A stretch of 64,000 nucleotides of DNA, from the NCBI GenBank assembly GCA_964526785.1, contig CAZGMJ010000010.1:54401-118400 (forward strand), in the 5' to 3' direction. The position numbers and the translations under genes are program-made. Positions 1-7,991 of this stretch are shown here, piece by piece. Position 1 is the first letter of the stretch, and each line of letters begins with the position of its first letter. Origin of the DNA: CAZGMJ01 sp964526785 (lineage in GTDB: Bacteria > Planctomycetota > Phycisphaerae > Sedimentisphaerales > Anaerobacaceae). The notes beneath the pieces are model-generated. The model saw only the letters and a list, made by a program, of their open reading frames with translations. It did no database searches and was not told where the DNA came from.

Positions 1-1
1 T

Positions 2-451
2 CCGAGGTTTAGGTTAGTCTGTGTTGGCGATGGCCCCGCCATGCATCGTCTGATAGCGCTTCAGGACCAGACTGTACGAGAAGACGCCGTGGAGCTAGTT
101 GGGCAGGTCGCACCTGAGGAAGTGCCTGCTTATCTTCAAGCGTCTGACTTCATGGTCTTTCCATCTCACAGTGAAGGCATGCCTCAGGCGGTTATCGAAG
201 CAATGAATTGCGGACTGCCCGTGGTGGCCACTAAAGTCGGCGGAACGCCTGAGGCCGTGTTGGACGGAGAGACGGGATTACTGGTTGAAGCAAAGGATGT
301 GACCCAACTACACAAAGCCATGGGGAGGATGATCTGCGATGGGAATTTTAGATTTCGGGCAGGCCGGAGGGGGTACGAATTCGCACGAAACAAGTTTGGG
401 GCTGAAGGCAATGCACAGAAACTGGCTGAGGCTTTGTGGGACTTGAAGTAG
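2..451 (+). CDS. glycosyltransferase family 4, C-terminal part (5' end outside window)
   Basis: This is the C-terminal GT-B domain of a GT4 retaining glycosyltransferase. The frame is open from base 2 and begins with a typical strand-loop 'RLVCVGDGP' before the first in-frame ATG at 41, so that ATG is internal and the gene starts upstream of the window. The family signature is clear: a 'DFMVFPSHSEGMPQAVIEAM' segment containing the E-x7-E nucleotide-sugar binding motif, then 'GLPVVAT..GGTPE'. It presumably transfers an activated sugar to a lipid-linked exopolysaccharide intermediate in the cytoplasm. The downstream gene is another GT4 enzyme, which supports a polysaccharide locus. Donor and acceptor cannot be inferred. 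Confidence 0.9.
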   Translation, partial: PRFRLVCVGDGPAMHRLIALQDQTVREDAVELVGQVAPEEVPAYLQASDFMVFPSHSEGMPQAVIEAMNCGLPVVATKVGGTPEAVLDGETGLLVEAKDVTQLHKAMGRMICDGNFRFRAGRRGYEFARNKFGAEGNAQKLAEALWDLK

Positions 452-501
452 AAGACCGAGTGCATCGCTCTTGCGTTAAATGATATATAGGACGCTTCTG
501 T

Positions 502-1707
502 TTGCCTATGTCAACCAAGAAACGTATTTGCCATATATCCACGGTGCACCCTCTCTCGGACGTGCGTATCTTCTACCGAGAGTGTGTATCCTTGGCTTGC
601 ACGGGATATGAGGTTCATCTGGTCATCCCAGCCGGGAAATCGGAGGTAAGGGACGGAGTTCATGTGCACCCTCTTCCGCGGGTCAAGAGCCGGCTTTTGC
701 GTATGCTGATTATGCCATGGGTGGCATTGAGCAGTGCGTTACGGACGCGATCGGTTCTTTACCATTATCATGACCCCGAATTAATCTTCATGGGGTTCAT
801 TCTGAGGTGGGTGTTCTTCAAGAAGGTGGTTTTCGACATCCACGAATCTGTAGTACGCCAGATAGTGAGCAAGCCCTACCTGCCGAAGTCTGCGAAGGCT
901 CTCGCCCCGTTCATGTACAGTTCTCTGGAACGCATTTTCACGATAGGGCAAGCCTTGGTGGTGGCCAACAAGAACAGTGTTCCCGATTACTCAACCCGAA
1001 AGATTCAACTCGTACAGAATTACCCCCTCGTGAGTGTGGATGTCGACATTGTGACTAAGGAATGGTCTTCAAAAGCGAGCACTCCGCTATTGGTGTACGT
1101 TGGAGGAGTCTCTAAGATAAGGGGCGGGGAATCATATGTGGAACTGGCTCAGTTACTGAACGAGAGAGGGTACGAGTATCGCATGCAAATCATAGGTCCC
1201 TATGATCGGCAGTTTGGAACGCAAATCCATAGGCGCATCGCGGAACTTGGATTGCAGGACAGAGTGGTATTGTTGGGTCGCATGCCCTGGCCTGAGGCGA
1301 TGAAGGTTGTTGCGCAAGCACATATCGGCATGTGCCTTCTGATGCCGGTTCCCAACTACACGACTTGCCTCGCTACCAAGATCCTGGAGTACATGATGCT
1401 GGGGACGCCAGTGCTGGCTTCTGATTTCAATTGTTGGCGAGAATACGTCGAAGGAGAGCGGGTGGGCAGGATGGCGGATCCTACTGATATCGAGCAGGTG
1501 GCGGATGCATGTCAGCAAATGCTCGATGATCCTGGCGAATTGTCCCAGATGGCAGTGCGAGGTATCGAGGCGGTTCGCTCCAAATACAATTGGACGTCTG
1601 AGTTCCGGTCTTTACTTGCCTGTTATGGGGAGTTGCTTGGTGAAATTCCGGAGAAGAAGCCCTCTGGTCCACTATCCAGTGAGATTGGACGTACACCTCC
1701 TACATAG
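502..1707 (+). CDS. glycosyltransferase family 4 (GT-B fold)
   Basis: A protein of about 400 aa with the GT4 layout. The N-terminal acceptor domain starts 'ICHISTVHPLSDVRIF'. The C-terminal donor domain has 'LLVYVGGVSKIRGG', 'VVLLGRMPWPEA' and an 'ATKILEYMMLGTPVLASDF' nucleotide-sugar binding segment. It resembles WfgS/WbnK-like or PelF-like exopolysaccharide transferases, but the specificity is not visible. Translation could start at TTG 502 or at ATG 508, with no strong ribosome binding site for either. It follows the preceding glycosyltransferase by 50 bp in the same direction, so the two are likely co-transcribed. Confidence 0.88.
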   Translation: MPMSTKKRICHISTVHPLSDVRIFYRECVSLACTGYEVHLVIPAGKSEVRDGVHVHPLPRVKSRLLRMLIMPWVALSSALRTRSVLYHYHDPELIFMGFILRWVFFKKVVFDIHESVVRQIVSKPYLPKSAKALAPFMYSSLERIFTIGQALVVANKNSVPDYSTRKIQLVQNYPLVSVDVDIVTKEWSSKASTPLLVYVGGVSKIRGGESYVELAQLLNERGYEYRMQIIGPYDRQFGTQIHRRIAELGLQDRVVLLGRMPWPEAMKVVAQAHIGMCLLMPVPNYTTCLATKILEYMMLGTPVLASDFNCWREYVEGERVGRMADPTDIEQVADACQQMLDDPGELSQMAVRGIEAVRSKYNWTSEFRSLLACYGELLGEIPEKKPSGPLSSEIGRTPPT

Positions 1708-1757
1708 AACCGCAAGGCTCATGCTCAGTGTTGTGAGGGTAGTACCACAAATCAGCT

Positions 1758-1946
1758 ATGCCCTTGCAGCGGTTTAGCCTTGAAGGGTGGATGGGTAGCG
1801 AGGTCCAGCATTGTCTGCTTTCCGCTGAAGAGAGTAAACTGAGGATTAGAGTGACGGAAGTGCCATTTGCTGCTGTCGCGATTATGGGGCAGGGCCTGCT
1901 TGCAAACTTCATGCTGGCGGAGAAGACCTTCGAGGGAAGCAATTGA
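1758..1946 (+). CDS. possible small protein (62 aa) ahead of the heptad-repeat gene
   Basis: An ATG-started 62-aa open frame whose TGA overlaps the TTG start of the repeat-protein gene (TTGA). I recognise no domain, and the composition is unremarkable. The only arguments for coding are its fit between neighbours and the overlapping stop/start. It could equally be leader DNA of the repeat gene, or a remnant separated from it by frameshift. Confidence 0.22.
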   Translation: MPLQRFSLEGWMGSEVQHCLLSAEESKLRIRVTEVPFAAVAIMGQGLLANFMLAEKTFEGSN

Positions 1947-2236
1947 ATGTCAGCAATTGGGTGGATGAAGGCGACAACGCGGCATTTGAAATTAATGAAA
2001 GTCTATTCGAGCTTTTGAATGCAGTATCAGAAGTTTACAATGATGCATTTGAAATTAGCGAAGTCGCGTCACAAGTTCAAAATGCTGATGAGTATGTTAA
2101 GAATGCCGTATTTGAAGTTACATACAGCCCATTGCAAGTTAGAAATGCCGCGTTTGAACTAAACAAGGGAGGCCGACGGGCCGACAAAGGTATTGAAAGA
2201 TGTTCTAATGCTTTTTGTGTGCGAGATGACCTTTGA
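1943..2236 (+). CDS. heptad-repeat protein, 97 aa, nine 7-residue units
   Basis: A 97-aa protein starting at TTG 1943, with a GAGGGA Shine-Dalgarno-like stretch at 1932-1937. Residues 12-74 are nine consecutive 7-residue units with no insertions, for example NAAFEIN, NAVSEVY, NDAFEIS, NAVFEVT and NAAFELN. The consensus is N-A-x-F-E-[IV]-x. The hydrophobic spacing suggests an amphipathic helix or coiled coil. The tail is basic (KGGRRADKG). There is no signal peptide. The next gene, a fibronectin-III protein, starts 27 bp downstream, also at TTG, so the two probably form one cassette. I do not recognise a function. Confidence 0.5.
   Translation: MNVSNWVDEGDNAAFEINESLFELLNAVSEVYNDAFEISEVASQVQNADEYVKNAVFEVTYSPLQVRNAAFELNKGGRRADKGIERCSNAFCVRDDL
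1976..2164 (+). repeat. tandem 21-bp degenerate repeat (9 units)
   Basis: Nine in-frame 21-bp units encode the heptads of the 97-aa protein. Recurrent DNA cores are aatgccgtatttgaagtta at about 2102 and aatgccgcgtttgaactaa at about 2144. Units have diverged at the DNA level while keeping period and frame, which indicates selection on the protein repeat. Confidence 0.8.
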
Positions 2237-2263
2237 AGAAGCGTCAAGCGGGAGGATTGAGAG

Positions 2264-2872
2264 TTGGCTCGTTTTCCTAACCGAGAAGCAGAAGTGAAGG
2301 TTTTGGCAGAGCATGTGGCAGCAGGCCTTGCCGAAAACGGAGAAGACTTCCCATCGCCGCCGGTATCCCCCAGCGAGTTGCAAGAACTATTGGAATCGTT
2401 TGTGGAGTCTTGTGACGAACAAATGACTGCTCGGGCTTTGCTGGAGCAGGCAACCGTCAGAAAGCGAGCCCGCTTCGAATCGTTGCTTACGGCGTTGAGG
2501 GCGGACGTGCGGTATGCCGAGGATGCTGTACAGGGCAATGATGCGAAACTTACGGCTCTGGGATGGGGTGGCAGAGCGCCTCGCACGGCCCTGACGGTAC
2601 CGCGCCAGCCTGTCTCACTTGCAGCGGTGCACCAGGGGGAGGACTGGATCCTTTTGAGATGGCTTAAGCCCGCCGATGGAGGAAAAGTCGCCGCGTATCG
2701 TATCGAACGGCGAAACAAGTCCACCGGTCAATGGGCAATCGTTGGGATGGCCATGACGTGTGAGGCGAGGCTCGATGATCAGCAGCGGGGTATAGATTGG
2801 GAGTACCGAGTTGTGGCGACCAACAAAGCGGGTGAGAGCGCGCCGAGCAATACTGTTGCGGCAGTGCTATGA
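2264..2872 (+). CDS. fibronectin type III domain protein, 202 aa
   Basis: A TTG start at 2264 is supported by GGGAGG at 2250-2255. Residues 1-115 are predicted mainly helical and acidic/basic. Residues about 120-202 form a single FnIII domain: 'PRQPVSLAAV' linker, 'ILLRWLKPADGG', 'AYRIERR', 'DWEYRVVATNKAGES.PSNTV'. There is no signal sequence or anchor, so a cytoplasmic location is implied, which is unusual for bacterial FnIII domains. The FnIII domain presumably mediates protein binding. It follows the heptad-repeat gene at 27 bp and is separated from the surrounding polysaccharide genes by non-coding DNA, so it may be an independent cassette. Confidence 0.72.
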   Translation: MARFPNREAEVKVLAEHVAAGLAENGEDFPSPPVSPSELQELLESFVESCDEQMTARALLEQATVRKRARFESLLTALRADVRYAEDAVQGNDAKLTALGWGGRAPRTALTVPRQPVSLAAVHQGEDWILLRWLKPADGGKVAAYRIERRNKSTGQWAIVGMAMTCEARLDDQQRGIDWEYRVVATNKAGESAPSNTVAAVL

Positions 2873-2937
2873 GGGGCGCGAAGTAACGTGGTAAGAGTTC
2901 CCCATGTCCGATCGAGATCACGCCGCGTCCAAGACGA

Positions 2938-4233
2938 TCATGGGAATACCTTCGGCGTGCCCTCTTGAGAAAGAAGTCTGGAGCCCCATGCGTAGAAACA
3001 CAGCGGTGCATTCTCCATGCCCTTGTTCTGGGCCCCCTTGGGGATATTTTGACCACCTGTCGTCAAATCATACGCAATTGATACGAACAAGTTTTTGAGT
3101 TCGTTATCGTAGGCGGCCAGTCGGTGCCATCCGAACCATAGATTACCCTTGCGGCCGGCCGGCATCCCCTGGACTGTGCGATCGCTGCCGTCTACGATGT
3201 TCGCGAAGTAGAAGGGACTTTGCTTCGGCTTCCATATCTGCAGCGCGAGCGTGTTAACCAGTCCGTCGACGATGCGACGACCGACCATATTGTTGTGAAA
3301 AGCCTTCAAGGCAAGCCAGACAGTGCGATTGGCATGCGATGTATCAAGAATGGCTATGTCTTTCTTGCTTGTTCTGTAATACCAGGTGAATCCTCCGCTC
3401 TTCTCTTCCGGGATAAGTCCCCAATCGTTGGGAGTGTCATGACCTAGTTGATGAGGCTTTGGTGGGGGTTCATTCAACTCTTGACGGATACCGACATATA
3501 GATCTGTTAAAAACTGAGCCCACTGTGCGTATGGATACTCATCATATCCCAGAGCACTAAGATCCATGCAGATTGTCGCGAAGTGCTCCCGTTTGTCCCG
3601 TGTTGAGTGAAGAGCGACAAGAAGGTATCGAATCGAATCTTGCCCTTTTAGTCTCGACGGCCAAACAGCATGCGGGTACATGAGCCACTTCTCGACGATG
3701 CTTGTTTCGACGAAGTCAGCAATATCGCGCCAGCCGGACTGGCCGGCTTGTTCTATCGCGTTGGCTACCATGAGAAAACCTGCCGCTCCCTGAAAATCGT
3801 TGATCTGATTGTGTCCGCCGGTTTGCTCTGCGACAGCTTCACTCATGAAACACGGCCATGTGCCACGTTGCCGCCCATTCGCAAGTAAAGGCTTCAGATT
3901 TGATTTCGCATCGATGATGGCATTACGGACCAGTTTCCTTGCCTGCTCGAGATAAGAAAGCTCGTCGGTTGCCCGCCACATGTCAATCAGGGCCTGTAGT
4001 TCCTGACGGAGGTAGTAGACTTTAAAGTCCTCTGCGAAATCGCGACGTTCGTTTCTTTGTATGTGGCGTTCATATTCTCGATCAAACGCCGCAACCAACC
4101 GTGCGTACAACGGTTTACGGTTTTCGGCTGACAACGGTGACACACTTAAGTCCACATTTGGCAATGAATCACTAGGTTGAGCACCGGAACAGGATAGTGT
4201 CAGTAGGATAACGACTATGGTGGACGTCCTCAT
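2938..4233 (-). CDS. exported lipoprotein, possible alpha/alpha-toroid polysaccharide-active protein
   Basis: About 430 aa. I place the start at the internal ATG (4233) because it begins 'MRTSTIVVILLTLSCSGA', a lipoprotein signal peptide with a lipobox ending at Cys. The frame could extend to 4266. The body is rich in Trp, Tyr and helix-forming repeats ('YYLRQELQALIDMWRATDELSYLEQARKL' region, 'GGFTWYYRTSKKDIAILDTSHANR'). This is the style of alpha/alpha-barrel lyases and glucuronyl C5-epimerases, but I see no definitive catalytic motif. It lies opposite to and just upstream of a GDP-mannose dehydrogenase gene, so action on a uronate-containing exopolysaccharide is a reasonable inference, not a demonstrated one. 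Confidence 0.6.
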   Translation of the reverse strand: MRTSTIVVILLTLSCSGAQPSDSLPNVDLSVSPLSAENRKPLYARLVAAFDREYERHIQRNERRDFAEDFKVYYLRQELQALIDMWRATDELSYLEQARKLVRNAIIDAKSNLKPLLANGRQRGTWPCFMSEAVAEQTGGHNQINDFQGAAGFLMVANAIEQAGQSGWRDIADFVETSIVEKWLMYPHAVWPSRLKGQDSIRYLLVALHSTRDKREHFATICMDLSALGYDEYPYAQWAQFLTDLYVGIRQELNEPPPKPHQLGHDTPNDWGLIPEEKSGGFTWYYRTSKKDIAILDTSHANRTVWLALKAFHNNMVGRRIVDGLVNTLALQIWKPKQSPFYFANIVDGSDRTVQGMPAGRKGNLWFGWHRLAAYDNELKNLFVSIAYDLTTGGQNIPKGAQNKGMENAPLCFYAWGSRLLSQEGTPKVFP

Positions 4234-4266
4234 AGCCTGAAATAGCGTACAGTGCGAAATCTTCAC

Positions 4267-4629
4267 GCTTTCTCCATGGATTGCTCAAAGATGTCAGATT
4301 ATATTGCCAGGTTTTATACGCAGCATTCTACCGTCTGTTCAACCGAGCAGGTTGAATGATTACCGGTTTTGCATCGCACCGAGTTGTCGCGGCGAAGTAG
4401 CTCCTACTATAACATCAACTGTTTTGATATTCAAATACCGTGAATGTCCGCTGCTACTGCAAATTCATTCCATCCTTTCAGGCGAAATGCGCGCCGCCAT
4501 ATGCGCATTTGACGACGAAGACTTCAGTCTGGCCATTTTCGTCGGCTCTTCCGGTCCGTATGCTCAGGTGATCCTCGGCTCAGAAGGTACTATTCTCATA
4601 ACCGTCACATTTGTCATATCGAAAGCACA
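4267..4629. other. divergent intergenic region
   Basis: About 360 bp lie between the leftward lipoprotein gene and the rightward AlgD-like gene, so promoters for both must lie here. A 109-aa open frame on the + strand has no recognisable features and I do not treat it as a gene. No clear structural RNA or repeat is visible. Confidence 0.5.
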
Positions 4630-5940
4630 ATGAAGATAAGCATATTTGGCATGGGCTACGTGGGACTCGTCAGCGGCGCGTGCCTGCTGCGTGACGGCCA
4701 CAAAGTGACAGGCGTAGATCCTGTCGAGTCAAAGATTGACGACCTCTCGAAAGGTCGGTCTCCAATCAGCGAACCCGGCGTCGCCGAACTCCTGGCCGAA
4801 GGACAGGCGGCAGGCCGCCTCAAAGCCACAACAGATCCACAAGAGGCCCTTGGTGATGTCGACATGGCCTGGATATGCGTAGGCACTCCTTCGAAGCCCG
4901 ACGGCGGAATAGATCTCGCCGCTGTGGAAACCGTAATCGGACAAATCGGTCGCGTCCTCCAAGAATCGGAGAACAGGCCGCTGATCGTATTGCGCAGCAC
5001 GTCGCTGCCCGGCACCACGCGAATGCGGTTAATCCCCATGCTCGAACGCCACTCCGGCCTGAAAGTTGGCGAAGACATTCATGTTGTATTTCACCCTGAG
5101 TTCCTCAGAGAAGGAACAGCCGTAGACGACTTCGATCATCCCCCGAAAATCGTTGTTGGTGAATCGCACCCGCGTGCCGCCGACCCCCTCATGAAGATAT
5201 ACGAGAAATACGACGCGCCCCGGTTCCGCCTGACCCTCGGCGAGGCCGAGATGGTCAAATACTGCGACAACCTCTTCCACGCGCTCAAGATAACTTTCGC
5301 TAATGAGGTTGGCACAGTGGCCAAATCGATCGGAATCGATGCCCGTCGAGTTGCGGAGGTCTTCTGCGCCGATACGAAGCTGAATATCAGTCCTCGCTAT
5401 CTCCGCCCCGGCTTCGCTTTCGGGGGTTCGTGCCTGCCGAAGGACCTCCGAGCAATTCTGCGTCTTGCTTCGCTTAAGTCGCTGCGACTCGGGATGTTAC
5501 AGGGCCTGCTCGAAAGCAATGAGAACCAGATTCAGGACGTTGTTCGACGCATGCTCATCGATGGTCCGCGGACCGTCGGCATGGTTGGGCTGGCCTTCAA
5601 GCCCGGAACTGACGATATGCGCGAGAGCCCCTATGTCAAGGTCGCCAAAGCCCTGATCGGCGAGGGCGTTGACTTGAAGATTTACGACCCGATCGTACGG
5701 CCGGAAAGACTCATCGGCAGCAACAAAGAGCAGGTGCAGAAAGCACTGCGACACCTGGAACGATTACTTGTAGATTCCCTGGATGGCCTTGCGAATTGCG
5801 ATTTGATTGTGATAAATCATGCGGCCATTGATGCCGTTCAGGTCAACCAGTGGCTTGATGCAGGCGTTCGCGTGCTGGATTTGGTGGGCATTGAAGCCGT
5901 GAATCCATGTGCCGATGGCTACGAGGGCATCTACTGGTAG
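4630..5940 (+). CDS. algD: GDP-mannose 6-dehydrogenase (AlgD type)
   Basis: The enzyme oxidises GDP-mannose to GDP-mannuronate with two NAD+, committing mannose to uronate-containing polysaccharide. The protein is 436 aa, the same length as Pseudomonas AlgD, and co-linear with it. It has an N-terminal Rossmann motif 'GMGYVGLVSG', a 'CVGTPSKPDGG' segment, 'VVFHPEFLREGTA', and the catalytic loop 'FAFGGSCLPKDLRA' with the nucleophilic Cys at residue 268, the same number as in AlgD. The C-terminal UDPGDH domain ends 'GIYW', like AlgD's 'GICW'. UDP-glucose dehydrogenases are less similar in this loop. The neighbours are glycosyltransferases, consistent with mannuronate supply for an exported polymer. 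Confidence 0.9.
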   Translation: MKISIFGMGYVGLVSGACLLRDGHKVTGVDPVESKIDDLSKGRSPISEPGVAELLAEGQAAGRLKATTDPQEALGDVDMAWICVGTPSKPDGGIDLAAVETVIGQIGRVLQESENRPLIVLRSTSLPGTTRMRLIPMLERHSGLKVGEDIHVVFHPEFLREGTAVDDFDHPPKIVVGESHPRAADPLMKIYEKYDAPRFRLTLGEAEMVKYCDNLFHALKITFANEVGTVAKSIGIDARRVAEVFCADTKLNISPRYLRPGFAFGGSCLPKDLRAILRLASLKSLRLGMLQGLLESNENQIQDVVRRMLIDGPRTVGMVGLAFKPGTDDMRESPYVKVAKALIGEGVDLKIYDPIVRPERLIGSNKEQVQKALRHLERLLVDSLDGLANCDLIVINHAAIDAVQVNQWLDAGVRVLDLVGIEAVNPCADGYEGIYW

Positions 5941-5971
5941 CACATTGGCAAGTAACAGAGTTTGTCTGACT

Positions 5972-7219
5972 ATGAGAATTCTATATCTTCATCAGTATTT
6001 TGCGACACGTAAAGGCCGAACGGGCACACGCTCATATGAGTTTGCTCGCTATTTCGTCGAACAGGGCCATTCGGTGACGATGATCACTTCCGGCGTGGAA
6101 AACACGGAATTCCCTGTTGCAGACGGACAACGATACACGCGTTATGAGGCTGACGGCATTGAGATCATCTCTATCGCGGCCGCTTACAACGATCCTTTGA
6201 TGGGAACGGGTATGCGGGGCTGGCGGCGCATGCTGAAGTTCTATCAGTTTGCCGGTCTTGCGACCCGCGTCGGAAAGCAACTCGACAAGCCCGATATTGT
6301 TTTTGCTACGCATACGCCCCTGACTATCGGTCTGGCGGGCGCTGCTATTGCCGAGCATTTTAGTGTCCCGTTCGTCTTTGAGGTTCGCGACCTTTGGCCG
6401 GATGCCCTCGTAAACCTCGGTGCAGTCACGAATCCTGCGGCGATCTGGTGGCTCAGTCGAATGGCGAAGAGAATATACGCCAAAGCCGACCACATTGTTG
6501 CGTTATCGCCCGGTATGAAGCAGGGGATCGTCCGCGCCGGAACGCCCGCCGGCAAGGTAACCGTTATCCCGAACTCGAGCGATCTCGACCTCTTCCGCCC
6601 AGACGTCGACGGGTCCACTTCCCGATGCCGACTCGGCCTCGGCGACAGGTTCGCCGCCGTGTACTTCGGCGCCATGGGACTTGCCAACGGTCTCGATTAT
6701 GCGATAGAAGCGGCGCGTATCCTCCGCGAGCGTGGAAGAGCGGACATTGTAATTGTCCTCCATGGGGACGGTGGGAAGCGGATCGAACTCCAGCAGATGG
6801 CCAACGACTACGGCTTGGAAAACGTTGTCTTCAGCGACCTCGTTCCTGATAAAACCGAAGTCGCAAGAATCGTCGCCACCTGCAACGTCTGCATGACAAT
6901 ATACCGCGCCGCCAAAGAGCACACCTGGTCCCCGAACAAAATGTTCGACGCCCTCGCCGCCGGCAAACCCGTATTGATCAACGTCCCCGGCTGGCTCGGT
7001 GAAACAATCGAAAACAACAACTGCGGCAAAGAGATCGATGCACAGAATCCGACCGCCCTCGCCGACGCTCTCGAAGAACTCGCCGCCAGACCGGAACTCT
7101 GCCGGAAGATGGGCCAGAATGCCCGAGCACTTGCTGAGAGAGAATTCGATCGTACGAAATTGGCTGTACGTCTCGAGGGTATTCTGGCGAGTGCTGTTGG
7201 TGTTTTGAAAGTCGAATAG
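5972..7219 (+). CDS. glycosyltransferase family 4 (WbuB-like)
   Basis: About 415 aa starting at ATG 5972 ('MRILYLHQYF'). The longer frame back to 5909 overlaps algD and is unlikely. Motifs are typical of WbuB-like fucosamine/acetamido-sugar GT4 enzymes: 'TRSYEFARYFVEQGHSVTMIT' at the N-terminus, 'PFVFEVRDLWPDA', 'AVYFGAMGLANGLDYAIEAA', 'SPNKMFDALAAGKPVLINVPGW' and 'NNCGKEI'. It starts 31 bp after algD and is probably in the same operon. It acts in the cytoplasm on nucleotide sugars. The exact sugar is unknown. Confidence 0.88.
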   Translation: MRILYLHQYFATRKGRTGTRSYEFARYFVEQGHSVTMITSGVENTEFPVADGQRYTRYEADGIEIISIAAAYNDPLMGTGMRGWRRMLKFYQFAGLATRVGKQLDKPDIVFATHTPLTIGLAGAAIAEHFSVPFVFEVRDLWPDALVNLGAVTNPAAIWWLSRMAKRIYAKADHIVALSPGMKQGIVRAGTPAGKVTVIPNSSDLDLFRPDVDGSTSRCRLGLGDRFAAVYFGAMGLANGLDYAIEAARILRERGRADIVIVLHGDGGKRIELQQMANDYGLENVVFSDLVPDKTEVARIVATCNVCMTIYRAAKEHTWSPNKMFDALAAGKPVLINVPGWLGETIENNNCGKEIDAQNPTALADALEELAARPELCRKMGQNARALAEREFDRTKLAVRLEGILASAVGVLKVE

Positions 7220-7297
7220 GTACTCGGTGAGTATTTGCTCAATAGCATTTGTCCTCAGCGTATCCTGTGATCTCAATCACATAAGATGAGACATTGA

Positions 7298-7960
7298 ATG
7301 CATCATAAGAACAACGGCAGTGATTACGATCTTATAGTCGCGGACAGCCGACATGCCTTGGGGATGGCAAGGTGTCACTCAGTGTCCTTCCCAGGCCGTT
7401 TTATGACTGAAATGGGACAACGATGGTTGGCTGGTCTCTATAGATTCTTCATAGACCATGATAGAGGTATTAGTTACGTTGCCGTCAATGGCGGCGGCCA
7501 GGTAATCGGCTTTGCCGTTGGTGGAGGGACCGATATCAGAAAGCAATTCCTGAGATACGCACTGCTCCGCTTCCCTCATATCATTCTTCTGAAATTCGTT
7601 TGTAAATCGCTCGTGCGCAGAACACTGCTCACGGAACTTGCGCGGAAGACCCGGCCCAAGAAGAATAGTGTGCAGGCGGGTATGGCAATGCAAGAAGATA
7701 CGAGCAGATGCGGCAATCTGCTTTCGATCTGTGTCTCGCCTGAGTACCGAGGGACGGCGGTGGCCGGAAAGCTCATAGAGGCATTCGTGGTCGCCTGTGC
7801 CAAAAAAGGATATGACAGACTACTACTGTCCGTGGTTAGAGAGAATGAACGAGCGATCAACTTCTACAAGAAGCACGGATGGCGCAGGGTAGACCGCAGC
7901 GGACAGAGTGAGCGATTTATGATCGTACTAAATCGTGATACCGAACATTCCACTACGTGA
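7298..7960 (+). CDS. GNAT-family N-acetyltransferase
   Basis: A 220-aa protein with a C-terminal GNAT domain. It shows 'LLSICVSPEYRGTAVAGKLIEAFV', with the acetyl-CoA pyrophosphate-binding R/G-x-x-x-A-x-K/L loop (motif A), followed by 'LLLSVVRENERAINFYKKHGW' (motif B). It sits between two glycosyltransferases in an exopolysaccharide locus, which suggests acetylation of a sugar amine or intermediate. Protein or small-molecule substrates cannot be excluded. The gene looks more A+T-rich than algD. Its end overlaps the longest reading of the following GT2 frame but not the start I prefer there. Confidence 0.82.
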   Translation: MHHKNNGSDYDLIVADSRHALGMARCHSVSFPGRFMTEMGQRWLAGLYRFFIDHDRGISYVAVNGGGQVIGFAVGGGTDIRKQFLRYALLRFPHIILLKFVCKSLVRRTLLTELARKTRPKKNSVQAGMAMQEDTSRCGNLLSICVSPEYRGTAVAGKLIEAFVVACAKKGYDRLLLSVVRENERAINFYKKHGWRRVDRSGQSERFMIVLNRDTEHSTT

Positions 7961-7991
7961 TCTGATCGTACCACTTCGAGAGTTTTGCTTC

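Noticed and set aside
1976..2164. Possible CRISPR-like array
   Set aside because: The periodic 21-bp units are in a continuous reading frame, have no spacers, and vary between units; they encode heptads.
4304..4633. 109-aa open frame upstream of algD
   Set aside because: No domain, odd composition, overlaps the algD start, and lies in a divergent promoter region.
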